64,000 nucleotides of DNA from JBCBKU01 sp965267475 (GTDB taxonomy: Bacteria; Pseudomonadota; Alphaproteobacteria; Rhodobacterales; Rhodobacteraceae): positions 1,550,001 through 1,614,000 of the forward strand of contig OZ254079.1 of the NCBI GenBank assembly GCA_965267475.1, written 5' to 3'. The first letter of the stretch is position 1, and the number at the start of each line of letters is the position of its first letter. The position numbers and the translations under genes were made by a program. Positions 9,028 through 19,162 of the stretch are shown in pieces. Under the pieces are notes generated by a model. That model did not search any database and was not told the origin of the DNA. It saw only the letters and a list, made by a program, of their open reading frames with translations.

Positions 9028-12000
9028 GTGGGTTCTGTAATGCGTTTTGGCGGAGTCACCGCCGCAATTCTTGTTGTCTCATCATTTTTCGTCCACCAAA
9101 CAATATCTCAAACAGCGCCACAATCCGGGCTTCCTCCAAGTCTTGAAGCAGATCTCGTGGGTATGGGTGGTGAGTTTAGCCATTCCGTCCCAATAAATGC
9201 TCCAGAATTCCGCGGCCTCGTTCCAAACATTTCCTTGAATTACAATTCGTCGAACATTTCGCACGGGTCCGTTCGTAATATCGTGGGTTTCGGGTGGACG
9301 CTTGGTGGCTTCTCGATGATCGAGCGAAAGTCGCTCGGTTTGGGCGTGCCCACATTTGATGATGGCCAAGACATATACCTCTTGGACGGCCAAGCATTGA
9401 TGGCTTGTGACCACTCGTCATCAACTAATCCTTGGACGCGTAAGTACCCCCTTAGATACCTCACTGACACCGCTAGTGCGAGCTGCAGTGCGGGTGGCAA
9501 CCTGACATCTCGCGTCGAAAACTATCAACGCATCGAATTTGACGACACGGCGAACACTTTCACTGTTACCAACAAGAGCGGTGTTCAATATTTGTATGAA
9601 AGCCTCGGTGACCTTGCAGGCGACACAAGTGCTTCCGGTTCAGACGGCGAAAAGTTGGCCGACGATACCCGCTGGCTCCTAACGGAAATCAAAGATCTCC
9701 AAACAACGCCGAACGTCGTAACGATCACCTACGCGTTTGACACGATTGATGAAGCATACGCCCACCGGCCTTCAAGCATTGGCTACGCGGGCTACGCAGT
9801 GGAATTCCACTACGAGACCGTCACAAAGCCGCTGGGTCGGTTTGCCACCGGTACAGAGTACCTGGGCGAGCAAGCCAATCGCCTGCTCTCAGTTGTTGTC
9901 AAAGACGGTTCATCTACTATCCGCGGCTACAAGCTCGAGCACTCTCTCAGTGCGTTGACCCAAACCAGTTTGCTCTCGTCTGTCACAGAGTATGGTAACG
10001 ATCTCACGATGAGCGGGTCCGCAATTTCCGGTGGGTCGGCTTTGCCCACCCAGACATTTGAGTACTCTACCGATCAAGTGTCCTTTGCTGAACAGACATA
10101 CGCTGGAACGCAGTTTCACGCCAACTTCACAGCGTTAGATTCCAACCTAGACGGCAGCGACGAGTTGGTCTTCCAGTTCATCGCAACGAGCCAAACTGAA
10201 AGTGTAGAAGGTTCCGAAAGTAATCCCTACACGGTATATACAACTTGGCCCCAATTGAATGGCGGAAGTTACGATTTCTCCGCTGCTGGCGGCATATCAA
10301 CTATTCCATCGCTAGACGTTGATTGCAGGGGAAAAACGTCCAACGACAAGCCAAATGGAGTCAATGGACCTTTCTACCAAAACCTTCATGATGTGACTCA
10401 TGTTCTGGATGAGCGTAGCGGCGCGACACGGCACTGTTTCAGAAGAGTTGTTTTTCAAGATTGGCAGTATGAAAGCAACAACGAAAGCTACCATGATGAA
10501 ACAGACACAACAGTCGAAATTCGGACCGTAGATACTGCGGGTACCGTTACAACGGATGAATTAGACTATTTCTCGAACACTACCGCCGTTCATCCATTTC
10601 AGATTGGCAACTTTGATCTGGATGGTGAGCATGAAGTGCTCTTTGATGGAAAAATCTATGATGTTGAGGCTGGTCTTTTTGGAACAGGACTACCTGTTTC
10701 AGAATACTCGGACTTCATAGGTGATTTTCTCTTCGACATGAACGGCGACGGAGTTTCAGAGTCCATTGATAGCAACCGTTGGCATCGTCGCTTTTCACCT
10801 GAGTCTGGCTACGTCAATGGAGTTATGCAAAGCAGGATGTATGCCGATAAGTTGCAATTAGCTTCGGCCGACATGCCTTTTTTTGGCGATGGAAATTATG
10901 TGCTCGTTGGATCAGTCGACATCAACGGCGACGGCATCAACGATGTAATTACCTTCTACGCCAACGGTTCGGGAACGGAGCAATTCAAAGTCAGCTACGG
11001 TCGCGGGCGATCATTTGAAGATGTTGTCCAAATCAGTGGGGCAAACGTACTGGAGAAGGGTGATCTCAACAGAGGCACTTTGCGCGACATCAACTTGGAC
11101 GGCCGCATTGACATGATCATACACGAGGGTTTCGATACCGTCACGTATGAACACCATTTCGGTCTGAACAGGCACCTTAAGAAGTCGGAGAGCCAAGAGG
11201 CCACGATCTACTTGAATACCGGTGACGGTTTCCAGGTCATTCAAATCAACGGTTCGGACTCGTTCCTGGGTCTGGTCGGTTCCGGTGACTTCGACGGGGA
11301 CGGTCTTGTTGATCTTGTCATCGAGGGTGATGACGGAAAAATTCTCTTTGGCGATGGCGGCGTTCCCAACCGCATGACGGCCATCAACGAAACTGATGGC
11401 GGCCGCACAGAAATCACCTACATGCCTTCGTCCGAGGAAGCGACAAAGATCGTGCCCTCGATTCAGCAGGTCGTCAGCAAGATCGTACAGAAGAACGGCG
11501 TTGGCGATGAACGTGAGGTGACCTTTACCTATGTCGGCGGCAACCACGATTATTCCTCACGCCAGACACTCGGCTACAAGACTATTACAGCAAACTACGA
11601 AGCACTTCCCGGCGAGACTTCCGGGCCGACAGTTACGACGATCTATTTGAACGACCACATCGCCCAGTACGGGCGCGTGAAGTCTCGAACCGTCACGACC
11701 GATGGCACTAAGACCTGGCACAAGGTCGTTAACGAGTGGGACGTCGTCGACACCGGCAACGGGCCTTACCGGTCTCAGTTGCTGTCAACGCGGACGTCTG
11801 CAGATTTTGGCGACACGCTTGTGGAAACTACGGTCGAGACTGATCGAAACCTTTATGGCGAAGTCACAGCGATCCGAGATCCGGCCTTCACCGATGGTGT
11901 TGGCGGGAACCTCGCAACTTCTGATGACACTTTCACGGCGTTCACCTTCGACGAAAACCTGACCGACTACATCGTCAATCGCCCGGCCACCAAGATCCGG

Positions 12001-15000
12001 AATGCCGGTCTCACGGCCAGCACAGATCGCACCACCTGGCTGGACTACGAGATCTACCACTACGATGGTCTGGCATTTGGACAACCCCCGACGAGGGGCA
12101 ATCTGACGACACTCAATCTCTGGGACGGCGACGTGAATAGCTCCGGCATCGGAGAAGTTCTAGAACGCGGCTATGGCTACGATGCGTATGGCAACGTCAC
12201 ATCTGAAGAAGATGCGCTGAACAATACGACCACCTTTGCCTACGACACGTCTAAGCACTTGTTCCGCACGACCGAGACAAATGCGTTGTCACAGACCGTC
12301 ACAACCGCCTGGGACACCAGATGCCAGGCGCCCACGAGTTCGACAAATGTGAACGGCGATCCGACAACATTCCAGTATGACATTCATTGCCGTGAGATAC
12401 GCCGAGACTTGCCCGGCGGTCAGTACGAAGAAACCAGCCACATCTCCTTCGGAGACCCTGCGGCGCAACACATCGAACGGACGATGCTCTCAGGCGGGAC
12501 GGTCGCTGCAAGCCCCGGTGGTTCGAGCGGTGGATCTGCCGCCAACGAAGTCCATGCGCCGGTTACATCTTACTCGTCTCGCGACATTGGGACAGCCGTT
12601 CACCCTGACGACTACACCGTGGATTTGGACAACAGCGCCTGGAAGCAGGCCGATTTCGACATCACGGTGACCCCAACCACCATAATGACCTTTGAGTTCT
12701 CAGCTGATGTCGAAGGCGAGATCCATTCGATCGGTTTGGACGACAACGGCTATATCGGTTCCAAAACCCTCTACCAGCTGTTCGGGACAGATTCCTTTGG
12801 CAAGCACAAGGATCACGACAACCTCTACACGGTCGGCGATCCCCCGCGATCCTACACGCTTGATATTGGTCTGAACTCCGACTTTGTCGGCAAGACGTTC
12901 GACCGCGTGATCTTCATCTCTGGGGTGAACATCGGCGGTGGCGCACCTTCGATCGCTGAAAGCACTTTCTCCAATGTCGAGATTGGAGAACCAGGCAACA
13001 TGACGAAGCTCAACTTCGTTTCTTCCGGGGGAAGCGGCGGATCCAGCGGCGGATCAGGAAGCGCGGGGAATGAACTCACCATTTCACGCGACTATTTTGA
13101 CGGGTTTGGCGAGACGATCCGGCAAACAATGTCCGGCGTGACGAGTGATCCCGCCGACGATATCGTGACATTGCGTCAATTCGACGCCCGGGGACAGCTT
13201 GAGTGGGAGAGCATTCCACTTTCATCGACTGAGGCCGCATCAGGCACCGCATCCACGACCCAAAGGTCGGACTTCTTCTACGATGCATTGGGGCGTTTGA
13301 TCCAAACAACCAACCCGGACGGTTCAGAAACGACAGTCGCTTACACGACCAAAGATATTGCGCGTTACGGCCCGACCATCGCGGTTCCGACAACGCAATT
13401 CTCCGATGAAAACTGCTACGACAGCACCTCGTCGACGGTATGCGGCGAAGTCTGGAGGCTGACTGACTCCCGCGGCAATGTCATCCGGGAAGACCGGAAT
13501 GATGCAAGCAACGACGACGTGGGGCCAACCGGTCAATGGCGCTACACCGAGTTCACATATGATCTGAATGATCGATTGACGGCCGTGTCAGATCCAAGCG
13601 GTGCGTCATGGGCCTATGCTTATGATTTCTTTGGCAACCGCCTGACCGCAGATGACCCCGGTCTCGGCAATTGGACAATGTCCTACGACCGAAACAACAA
13701 CCTCAAGCTTCAGACCGATGCCAAAGGCCAAACGATCGCCTTCGACTATGACGATCTCAACCGCGTGACAAAAAAGACCGTCACCGCGGGTGGATCATCC
13801 ACTGTCACCGACATGACTTATGACGAAATCGGGCTCGGCGGGGACAATCTCGGTCAACTGACTACCGTCTCAGTTCCTGGTCACACCATCAACTATGATT
13901 ATCACATCACCGGTCAGGTCCAAAACGAGACCCATGCGATCAGTGATGCTTCGGGATCCTCGGGCAGCTCAGGAACAACAGTCGTTCACGCGCCTCTTTC
14001 TGGCTACTCTGCACGAGACAATGGGAACGCCAGTCCATCACCCGACGGGTACACTGTGGACCTTGATGGGAGCGCGTGGAAGCAAGCGGATTTCGACGTC
14101 ACTGTGACGGCGAATACAGTTCTACGTTTCTATTTCTCTGCTGCTGTCGAAGACGAAATCCATTCCATTGGCTTGGACGACAACGGATATATCGGATCGA
14201 CGACCCTCTATCAGATTCACGGAACCGGGTCCTTTGGAAAACACAAGGATCACGACAATCTCTACACTACAGGTGATCCGGCGCGTTTCTATGAAATTGA
14301 TATCGGTCAGAACTCTGATTTCGTTGGGAAGACGTTTGACCGAGTCGTGATGATCAGTGGGATCAATTTGACCGGTGGTACGTCGTCCGCCGAAAGCACC
14401 TTCTCGAATATCGAGATCGGCGAACCGGGCAACATGAGGGCACTGAACTTTGTGACTTCGGGCGGAGGCGGCAGCTCGGGCAGTTCGGGCACGCCCACGA
14501 CCTACACCATCGAATACACTTATCATGCCTCCGGCGCGCTTCTAGATCAGCGCTTGCCAAACGTCGCTGGCGACATCGCGACGGAATTGGTCGGAGAGTA
14601 CGAATACGACGCTGCCGGCCGTCCAACCGCCCTCGGATCGCATATCACCAATATCGAATATGATCTGCGCTCCAACCCAACCCGAATGGACTATGCCAAC
14701 GGTGTCCTTGAGGAAATCACCTATGACGCGGCTCGAGGCTGGCCAACGCGCCTCCAGGTCACGGACAGCGGCAATGTGGTCACCTCCTGGTCCGACTACA
14801 CGCGGAACCCAACAGGTCAGGTCGCTTCGATCGACACGGAACGGGATGAAGGCGACTTCGCTTACACCTATGATTATGCGGGCCGCCTCCTGACAGCGAC
14901 AAACCAGTCCGCCCTGCCGGTTTACGACCAGACGTTTGCATACAACGATGCGGGGTCAATGGTCTCAAATAGCCATGTCGGAAGCTACATCTACTCCACA

Positions 15001-16287
15001 GCTGCGCCCGATCACGCGCCTGCCGAAATCGATGCCTCGGGCACGATCACGACGCTCGATTATGACGCCAACGGCAACATGACCGGCGGGCTCGGCGGCA
15101 AGGTCATGACCTATGATGGCGAAAACCGTCCGCTCTCGGTCACTTCCGGGGGCCAGACGACGGAGTATGTCTATGGCGCCGATGGGTCCCGCCTAAAGAA
15201 GATCGAAGAGACGGGAACAGCGAATGAAGCTGTGACGGTCTTCTTCGGCCCGGTTGAGATCCGGAACTACGGCCAGGGCGCATCGGAAGAGGTTATCACT
15301 TACCCCCATGCCAATCTCCGGCTGGTCAATGGCGCGGCAGAGTTCTTGCACCGCGATCAGCTGTCATCCATCAAACTGGTGACCGACAGCACGGGGCTCT
15401 CTGCGGCGACAAACCACTATAAGCCCTTCGGAGAGGCCGCGACGATCACCCAGAACCCGTCGGTTGAGGCTGAAACCAAAGGCTTCATCGGTGAGCGCTT
15501 CGATGCCGGTGCAGGCCTTCAGTACCTCAACGCGCGGTACTACGACCCAGAACTCGGGATGTTTGTGCAGTCGGACTGGTTTGACGTTTGGGAACAAGGC
15601 GTCGGGACCAATAGGTTTGCGTACTCAGCGGCAGATCCGGTGAACAACCTAGATCCCAACGGAAACCGATCCGCCGCCGCCCAGGTTCAGTTGGATCACT
15701 ATCTTGAAGGAAATTGGGATACATACAGCGGCTTGGCCGAGAGCCTCAACTACGTGGGTACACTGGTATCAAAAAGAGTCTTGAAAGCTGACCGTATAAG
15801 CGGCCTACGAAGCCATTTTGACAACGGCGAACTACTCACGTCGCACTCAACAGCCATTCTATTTGCTGCGGGCTCCCACGAAGTCGTGGTCAAACAAGAA
15901 AACCACTTCCAACTGATGCAGCAGCTAGCTGGGGGCACAATTCAAAATGGCGAAATCGACCCTCGCATTTCGTTTGGTGGAGGAGGAGGTAAAAGCACAG
16001 CGCCCGGAAAGCCGATCAACTTACCTTCCGCTCGAACAGCCAAAATTGACATGGAACACATTCTACGCAACCATACGGTCACGGGCAAAGGAGCACAGCA
16101 AAGCGCAAAGAAGGATACATTCCCCGATTGGATGGGCCCAAAGCAAATAGAGCGTAGCATTCGGCAGGAATATCGGTCGGCAAGACGGGTGCGAACACAA
16201 GGTGACCGTGTTCTAGTAAGAACAAGAAGCTATGAAATGTGGGTAAACACGAAAACCAAAACAATAGAAACTGCGTATCCCTACTAG
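9028..16287 (+). CDS. Secreted SpvB/FG-GAP/RHS polymorphic toxin with C-terminal EndoU-type nuclease
   Basis: About 2419 residues. A signal peptide (VTAAILVVSSFFVHQTISQ) is followed by a SpvB/TcC-like N-domain (about 35-320), FG-GAP/VCBS-type DxDGxxD repeats (about 360-790; NGDGVSE, DFDGDGLVD) and a long run of RHS/YD repeats. An RHS core follows (ERFDAGAGLQYLNARYYDPE, then SAADPVNNLDPNG). The variable tip ends with HILRNH, a central FPDWMGPKQIERSI and a terminal IETAYPY, matching bacterial EndoU RNases. GGGGG at 9018-9022 sits 5 bases before GTG 9028, which favours this start over GTG 9004 or ATG 9040. Two copies of a ~170-residue module interrupt the YD repeats. It is likely an antibacterial contact toxin exported by Sec and possibly by the nearby type II system. 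Confidence 0.88.
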   Translation: MGSVMRFGGVTAAILVVSSFFVHQTISQTAPQSGLPPSLEADLVGMGGEFSHSVPINAPEFRGLVPNISLNYNSSNISHGSVRNIVGFGWTLGGFSMIERKSLGLGVPTFDDGQDIYLLDGQALMACDHSSSTNPWTRKYPLRYLTDTASASCSAGGNLTSRVENYQRIEFDDTANTFTVTNKSGVQYLYESLGDLAGDTSASGSDGEKLADDTRWLLTEIKDLQTTPNVVTITYAFDTIDEAYAHRPSSIGYAGYAVEFHYETVTKPLGRFATGTEYLGEQANRLLSVVVKDGSSTIRGYKLEHSLSALTQTSLLSSVTEYGNDLTMSGSAISGGSALPTQTFEYSTDQVSFAEQTYAGTQFHANFTALDSNLDGSDELVFQFIATSQTESVEGSESNPYTVYTTWPQLNGGSYDFSAAGGISTIPSLDVDCRGKTSNDKPNGVNGPFYQNLHDVTHVLDERSGATRHCFRRVVFQDWQYESNNESYHDETDTTVEIRTVDTAGTVTTDELDYFSNTTAVHPFQIGNFDLDGEHEVLFDGKIYDVEAGLFGTGLPVSEYSDFIGDFLFDMNGDGVSESIDSNRWHRRFSPESGYVNGVMQSRMYADKLQLASADMPFFGDGNYVLVGSVDINGDGINDVITFYANGSGTEQFKVSYGRGRSFEDVVQISGANVLEKGDLNRGTLRDINLDGRIDMIIHEGFDTVTYEHHFGLNRHLKKSESQEATIYLNTGDGFQVIQINGSDSFLGLVGSGDFDGDGLVDLVIEGDDGKILFGDGGVPNRMTAINETDGGRTEITYMPSSEEATKIVPSIQQVVSKIVQKNGVGDEREVTFTYVGGNHDYSSRQTLGYKTITANYEALPGETSGPTVTTIYLNDHIAQYGRVKSRTVTTDGTKTWHKVVNEWDVVDTGNGPYRSQLLSTRTSADFGDTLVETTVETDRNLYGEVTAIRDPAFTDGVGGNLATSDDTFTAFTFDENLTDYIVNRPATKIRNAGLTASTDRTTWLDYEIYHYDGLAFGQPPTRGNLTTLNLWDGDVNSSGIGEVLERGYGYDAYGNVTSEEDALNNTTTFAYDTSKHLFRTTETNALSQTVTTAWDTRCQAPTSSTNVNGDPTTFQYDIHCREIRRDLPGGQYEETSHISFGDPAAQHIERTMLSGGTVAASPGGSSGGSAANEVHAPVTSYSSRDIGTAVHPDDYTVDLDNSAWKQADFDITVTPTTIMTFEFSADVEGEIHSIGLDDNGYIGSKTLYQLFGTDSFGKHKDHDNLYTVGDPPRSYTLDIGLNSDFVGKTFDRVIFISGVNIGGGAPSIAESTFSNVEIGEPGNMTKLNFVSSGGSGGSSGGSGSAGNELTISRDYFDGFGETIRQTMSGVTSDPADDIVTLRQFDARGQLEWESIPLSSTEAASGTASTTQRSDFFYDALGRLIQTTNPDGSETTVAYTTKDIARYGPTIAVPTTQFSDENCYDSTSSTVCGEVWRLTDSRGNVIREDRNDASNDDVGPTGQWRYTEFTYDLNDRLTAVSDPSGASWAYAYDFFGNRLTADDPGLGNWTMSYDRNNNLKLQTDAKGQTIAFDYDDLNRVTKKTVTAGGSSTVTDMTYDEIGLGGDNLGQLTTVSVPGHTINYDYHITGQVQNETHAISDASGSSGSSGTTVVHAPLSGYSARDNGNASPSPDGYTVDLDGSAWKQADFDVTVTANTVLRFYFSAAVEDEIHSIGLDDNGYIGSTTLYQIHGTGSFGKHKDHDNLYTTGDPARFYEIDIGQNSDFVGKTFDRVVMISGINLTGGTSSAESTFSNIEIGEPGNMRALNFVTSGGGGSSGSSGTPTTYTIEYTYHASGALLDQRLPNVAGDIATELVGEYEYDAAGRPTALGSHITNIEYDLRSNPTRMDYANGVLEEITYDAARGWPTRLQVTDSGNVVTSWSDYTRNPTGQVASIDTERDEGDFAYTYDYAGRLLTATNQSALPVYDQTFAYNDAGSMVSNSHVGSYIYSTAAPDHAPAEIDASGTITTLDYDANGNMTGGLGGKVMTYDGENRPLSVTSGGQTTEYVYGADGSRLKKIEETGTANEAVTVFFGPVEIRNYGQGASEEVITYPHANLRLVNGAAEFLHRDQLSSIKLVTDSTGLSAATNHYKPFGEAATITQNPSVEAETKGFIGERFDAGAGLQYLNARYYDPELGMFVQSDWFDVWEQGVGTNRFAYSAADPVNNLDPNGNRSAAAQVQLDHYLEGNWDTYSGLAESLNYVGTLVSKRVLKADRISGLRSHFDNGELLTSHSTAILFAAGSHEVVVKQENHFQLMQQLAGGTIQNGEIDPRISFGGGGGKSTAPGKPINLPSARTAKIDMEHILRNHTVTGKGAQQSAKKDTFPDWMGPKQIERSIRQEYRSARRVRTQGDRVLVRTRSYEMWVNTKTKTIETAYPY
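12543..13050 (+). repeat. First copy of duplicated non-RHS module inside the toxin
   Basis: It encodes about 170 residues, from EVHAPVTSYSSRD to the Gly/Ser linker after MTKLNFVSS. It closely matches the segment from 13975 (shared strings SAWKQADFD, IHSIGLDDNGYIGS, GKHKDHDNLYT, DFVGKTFDRV, IEIGEPGNM or VEIGEPGNM). It has no YD repeats, looks like an all-beta sandwich such as a carbohydrate-binding module, and is bounded by GGSSGG-type flexible linkers. Confidence 0.75.
13975..14490 (+). repeat. Second copy of duplicated non-RHS module inside the toxin
   Basis: The counterpart of 12543-13050, in the same orientation and about 1.4 kb downstream, again framed by Ser/Gly-rich linkers (ASGSSGSSGTT before, GGGGSSGSSGT after). 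The two copies differ by many substitutions, so the duplication is not recent. Confidence 0.75.
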
Positions 16288-16716
16288 ATGTTAAGATTTG
16301 ACCTCGATTCGATTCATGTATCTGAAAGCGGTAATCTAACTGCTCCGATCTACTTTGTTTTCGACTCGGCGGTGTTTCCAGAATCCGGCTGGATTGACTT
16401 TCCCGCAGTAGTGCTATCCTGGTGGCTGGAAGAATTAACTCGAGGAAAATATCAAGACGAATTGTCTTTAGAATTTATGGATGGACCCTTCTATCTTTTG
16501 CTTTCGGGGCGAGGAAATGACGTTTTAGTAACAGGAATAAAGCGAAGCCGTTCTGGAGAAACAACGGAGTTCAGCCAAATGGTCGATTTCCGCGAATTGA
16601 AAACGTCGATCATTGCGGCCGCCAAATTACTCCTATCTAATGACTTCCACGAGCAACCTATGATGGACGACCTGAAGCGTTTACTCAGCAGTTTGGAAAT
16701 TGCCGAAGGATCTTAG
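16288..16716 (+). CDS. Putative immunity protein for the EndoU-type toxin tip
   Basis: A 142-residue protein that starts on the base after the toxin stop codon (TAGATG), implying translational coupling. It is acidic with no signal peptide, so it should stay in the cytoplasm where an RNase toxin would act. I do not recognise the family. The assignment rests on position, size and composition, the usual pattern for polymorphic-toxin immunity genes. Confidence 0.65.
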   Translation: MLRFDLDSIHVSESGNLTAPIYFVFDSAVFPESGWIDFPAVVLSWWLEELTRGKYQDELSLEFMDGPFYLLLSGRGNDVLVTGIKRSRSGETTEFSQMVDFRELKTSIIAAAKLLLSNDFHEQPMMDDLKRLLSSLEIAEGS

Positions 16717-16904
16717 TGGAATTGGTTATCGGCTAATATTGGGTTGGCCTGAACGGGTTAATGGGAGAGAGCCGTAGGTATCAGACGCGGCAAACTTCAA
16801 GTAGTCAATTTGGAATTATTGCGCCCTATACAGGAAGTAATAACCCAACCACGATGCTTGTTGACTAAGTGATCTTTGGACAAATTTGCAAAATGGATGC
16901 CTAG

Positions 16905-17342
16905 ATGATCAGCCCTAGAGATATGCTTGAGCTATTGATTGCATTCGATGAGTTATACCCAGAACACACCGGCCTAACTCCTCAGCAAATCTCCAAGGGA
17001 ATTGAATCCAATAGAAGGCTTCAATCTGTTTCTAATTGGAGAATAGCAGATCTAGACGGCCTAAAGGAAGCAGTTCGAGACAACTTGAAAGGTGTTATTG
17101 AGTTCTTTGACCCCGAGGAAGTAGTCCGTTTCGATAATGAGATTCGTCAAAGAACGGGCAATTCGATTTTCGATTTTGAGGCATCTTGGTTAAGGAAAGT
17201 CAATGCAATTAAAAGGAGAGGAAAAATCTTAAACGAATTTGAGCATCGTTTGATCTTAGAGACAATGGAAGATAGTTGGGAGGATGGTCGTTTGGATCAA
17301 ATAGCAGAGATGGTGCGGAATTATGAAGATGAAATTTCATGA
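16905..17342 (+). CDS. Unknown protein, possible orphan immunity gene
   Basis: A 145-residue, acidic, mainly helical protein (for example NEFEHRLILETMEDSWEDGRLD). It lies 188 bases after the EndoU immunity candidate in AT-richer DNA than the backbone. No family is recognised. Arrays of orphan immunity genes behind RHS toxins are common, so this is a reasonable but unproven reading. Confidence 0.5.
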   Translation: MISPRDMLELLIAFDELYPEHTGLTPQQISKGIESNRRLQSVSNWRIADLDGLKEAVRDNLKGVIEFFDPEEVVRFDNEIRQRTGNSIFDFEASWLRKVNAIKRRGKILNEFEHRLILETMEDSWEDGRLDQIAEMVRNYEDEIS

Positions 17343-17566
17343 ATGATATCTATTTTTTCGGATAGATAGATTGAAACCAAGCTCAAGATCGCCGAGAAAT
17401 GGCAGTGCGGCCAAAATTTGTTGGTGCTTTTCGCCGGGTACAAAATCGGATGAATGCGAGGGCGAGGGTCGCGAGCGGACAATTGCATGCCCACCAAGGC
17501 AGGAGATGATAATTTCCAGTACTTTCAATTGACGCATTAGCTTCCGCTCTGACTGAATTCGCTGAC

Positions 17567-17899
17567 ATGTATGCGGGAGTGGATGGGGATGACTGGTCAC
17601 CGGAAGACGCGTCCGAACTCCGAGAAATACACCGAGCAGACAGCTCGATCGATGCTCGTTTCGAGAAATTTCCTGTCGTGCATTCCAGCATAGTATTGCT
17701 CCCGTTTGAGGAGGTAAAAAGACGCGCCGATAAGTTTGCAAGAATGGTGACAGTCGCGCGCATTCCCTATTCTCCCACAACGGCGAACTCAAATTCAGTT
17801 GCAGGCAGCTTCTATCGATCGTTGACAGGTTGGACGCCATCTGAAAACGTAATATCAGCGTTTCCGGCAATTTACTTGGATTTATTTGAGCTCTTCTGA
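17567..17899 (+). CDS. Orphan RHS toxin-tip-like fragment
   Basis: A 110-codon frame, open upstream to about 17513 without a good start codon or ribosome binding site. The segment YSPTTANSNSVAGSFYRSLTG resembles the GPNSNS-type motif in C-terminal domains of RHS-associated toxins. No RHS core precedes it, so it is probably a displaced toxin tip left by recombination. It overlaps the next gene by one base at TGATG, the classic toxin/immunity arrangement. Confidence 0.45.
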   Translation: MYAGVDGDDWSPEDASELREIHRADSSIDARFEKFPVVHSSIVLLPFEEVKRRADKFARMVTVARIPYSPTTANSNSVAGSFYRSLTGWTPSENVISAFPAIYLDLFELF

Positions 17900-18303
17900 T
17901 GAAGCTAGCAGAAATTTGCGTTGCCGCCTTGGCTTTGCTCGGATTATGTGGGGAAACGGTTTCAAAAACGCCGGACTTGGAAAATCCTGTGATGGCGATT
18001 GAGTTCTGCCCTTCAAACCGTGAGGCCGAGGTTAAGCGTTATCTCGGCATCAAGGGAGAACATCTTCTTGAAATCGATGAACTACTCGGCGAACTAGATG
18101 ACCGTGGCGTTCACATTGAGCGTTTGTCTGAAATCTGGCACTATAACGATACGTGCGAAGCTCGCCTGAAACTTGATGACTTCACAATCCATAGGGTCAT
18201 CTTTCCAAATGAATTAATCAGAAGGCCAGCGTTTTGGATCGTATCAGATCCAGACAACGTTGTCCGGCTGATTTCAACAGATCATGCCTATATTGCTCCC
18301 TGA
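17899..18303 (+). CDS. Exported small protein, putative periplasmic immunity protein
   Basis: A 134-residue protein with an N-terminal signal peptide (MKLAEICVAALALLGLCGETVS), possibly a lipoprotein-like signal because of LGLCG. The mature part has two Cys (EFCPSN and NDTCEA) that could pair. It is coupled to the upstream toxin-like fragment (TGATG). A periplasmic location would suit immunity against a toxin acting there. No family is recognised. Confidence 0.5.
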   Translation: MKLAEICVAALALLGLCGETVSKTPDLENPVMAIEFCPSNREAEVKRYLGIKGEHLLEIDELLGELDDRGVHIERLSEIWHYNDTCEARLKLDDFTIHRVIFPNELIRRPAFWIVSDPDNVVRLISTDHAYIAP

Positions 18304-18526
18304 GTTACAATTGGTTCGGTGATCGTTTGACTTGGCAAAATTTTCCACAATTGCATAATACCATTTGTTGGCCGCCGAACGTTTATCTGCGGATATTTGA
18401 ATTTCCCTCGTGGCTTTCCAAAAATCTCGTGCCCGCAAGTTCTGCGCGGTTCCCGCGCTGCACCTGCGAAGTTTTGTCAAATTCCGCTTTCGCATGCGCA
18501 GTATTTCGTAAAATACTCTGGGTGTC

Positions 18527-19162
18527 TCACTTGCCCTCGGCCCGCATCCGCACCAAATCTAGCGTCACGACCTCTGCTGGATCGGTGCTGATCGCCACGC
18601 GCGGTAAGTTAGTCGCCTGGCCCGACAGAGCCGCCGGCATCCGTTCCACCGCGAGATCGGCCCCGGGATTATCTAGCGTGATCAGAGACTTCAGCCGCTC
18701 TGCCTCCGCGCCTTGAACTCCGATCATCGCCAGGGCCTGGCGCACCGACAGCGCCGTGGCGACCTCCGCCGGGTCAAAATCCCGCATTTCCGGCATCAGG
18801 ATCTGGATTCCTGTCAAGGGTGTTTTCGCAAGGTCTGGCAGGGCCGCCTGATCCTGCACAGACACGGCCCAGGTCTCGTCCCCAATCTCCATCGGCACAG
18901 TCTCCCCATTCAGCGGCAAAAAACTTTCTTCTCTCAATTGGCTGGCCAGAATCGCATCTCCAACCATAGGCCGCATCATCGACTGCGCCGAGGTCAATTC
19001 CAGATCCGCCCGGTGCCCATCGATGATCCGCGCAACAACCTGGTTTTGCGCAAGGATCTGACCTTGCACCATGACCGCAAAGGATGCCAAAATCATCAAC
19101 ATAATCAACGTGGTAATCAATGTGATGCCCGCATCTCGAGCGCGTCTGGCCATCTTTCTCAT
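18527..19162 (-). CDS. gspK: Type II secretion minor pseudopilin GspK-like
   Basis: A 211-residue protein with a prepilin-like N-terminus: basic leader (MRKMARRARDAG), then a hydrophobic helix ITLITTLIMLMILASFAVMV. It lacks Glu at +5 (the sequence is GITLITTL), as is usual for GspK. The family normally exceeds 300 residues, so this is a reduced form. GspK caps the pseudopilus tip with GspI and GspJ. Its 5' end overlaps the divergent prepilin peptidase gene, and it is separated from gspI/gspJ by two plus-strand genes. Confidence 0.7.
   Translation of the reverse strand: MRKMARRARDAGITLITTLIMLMILASFAVMVQGQILAQNQVVARIIDGHRADLELTSAQSMMRPMVGDAILASQLREESFLPLNGETVPMEIGDETWAVSVQDQAALPDLAKTPLTGIQILMPEMRDFDPAEVATALSVRQALAMIGVQGAEAERLKSLITLDNPGADLAVERMPAALSGQATNLPRVAISTDPAEVVTLDLVRMRAEGK

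Noticed and set aside
9028..16287. Type VI secretion cargo
   Set aside because: The RHS protein has a Sec signal peptide and no PAAR domain, and no VgrG or other T6SS genes are in the window.
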